NCBI GenBank assembly: GCA_026983935.1
Contig: JALSTC010000006.1
Span: forward strand, 1 to 5,865
Reading direction: 5' to 3'
From: Ardenticatenia bacterium
GTDB lineage: Bacteria > Chloroflexota > Anaerolineae > Aggregatilineales > Ch27
DNA: 5,865 nucleotides
Of the stretch, positions 5,810 through 5,865 are shown one piece after another. Every line of letters begins with the position of its first letter. Within the stretch, counting starts at the first letter, position 1. The position numbers were made by a program, and so were the translations under genes. Below the pieces are notes generated by a model. The model was not told the DNA's origin. It did no database searches and saw nothing but the letters and a program-made list of their open reading frames with translations.

Positions 5810-5865
5810 TTATGGCACGATGAACGGCACTTCGTAAGGCGTTTGCAGATAATTGCCGTCCAGTC
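5810..5865 (-). CDS. C-terminal end of an unidentified gene entering from the right
   Basis: On the minus strand one frame is open from the right edge to a TAA at 5812-5810 and reads LDGNYLQTPYEVPFIVP, a plausible protein C-terminus. The bidirectional terminator at 5752-5780 is placed correctly for it (29 nt after the stop). The other two minus frames have unlikely composition. Seventeen residues are too few for a family assignment. Confidence 0.5.
   Translation of the reverse strand, partial: LDGNYLQTPYEVPFIVP

Overview
The window is G+C-rich bacterial DNA with tightly packed genes, most likely from a member of the Chloroflexota (Anaerolineae-like). This is an inference from gene style: a lipoprotein with a long Thr-Pro linker, a secreted VIT-vWA protein, and an FHA protein with a Pro/Gln/Ala/Tyr linker and one membrane segment. 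No rRNA, tRNA or marker gene is present to confirm it. No IS element, phage gene, CRISPR array or defence locus is visible, and the window looks like an ordinary chromosomal housekeeping and cell-surface region.

Layout from left to right. A minus-strand gene cut by the left edge (1-385) encodes a lipoprotein with a Thr/Pro-rich tail. A divergent intergenic region (386-527) holds a promoter for each direction. Two overlapping plus-strand genes follow: cutA (528-860) and a GNAT acetyltransferase (847-1383). A hairpin (1390-1417) lies between the acetyltransferase gene and the convergent minus-strand VIT-vWA gene (1445-3628). Upstream of the VIT-vWA gene, on the same strand, is nagA (3712-4869), encoding N-acetylglucosamine-6-phosphate deacetylase. 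Between nagA and the next gene is a compact back-to-back promoter region (4902-4965) whose two -35 boxes are 6 bp apart. It drives nagA leftwards and an FHA-domain membrane protein gene (5031-5717) rightwards. A strong bidirectional terminator (5752-5780) separates the FHA gene from the last 17 codons of a minus-strand gene that enters from the right edge (5810-5865).

Functional picture. Three products are predicted to be exported or membrane-bound (the lipoprotein, the VIT-vWA protein and the FHA protein). Three are cytosolic (CutA, the acetyltransferase and NagA). The cutA-acetyltransferase pair is very probably one transcript. nagA and the VIT-vWA gene may be co-transcribed from the nagA promoter, although the 83-bp gap leaves room for a separate start. 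The most notable non-coding structure is the nagA/FHA divergent promoter with a 13-bp palindrome on the nagA -35 box. I see no convincing new multi-gene system.
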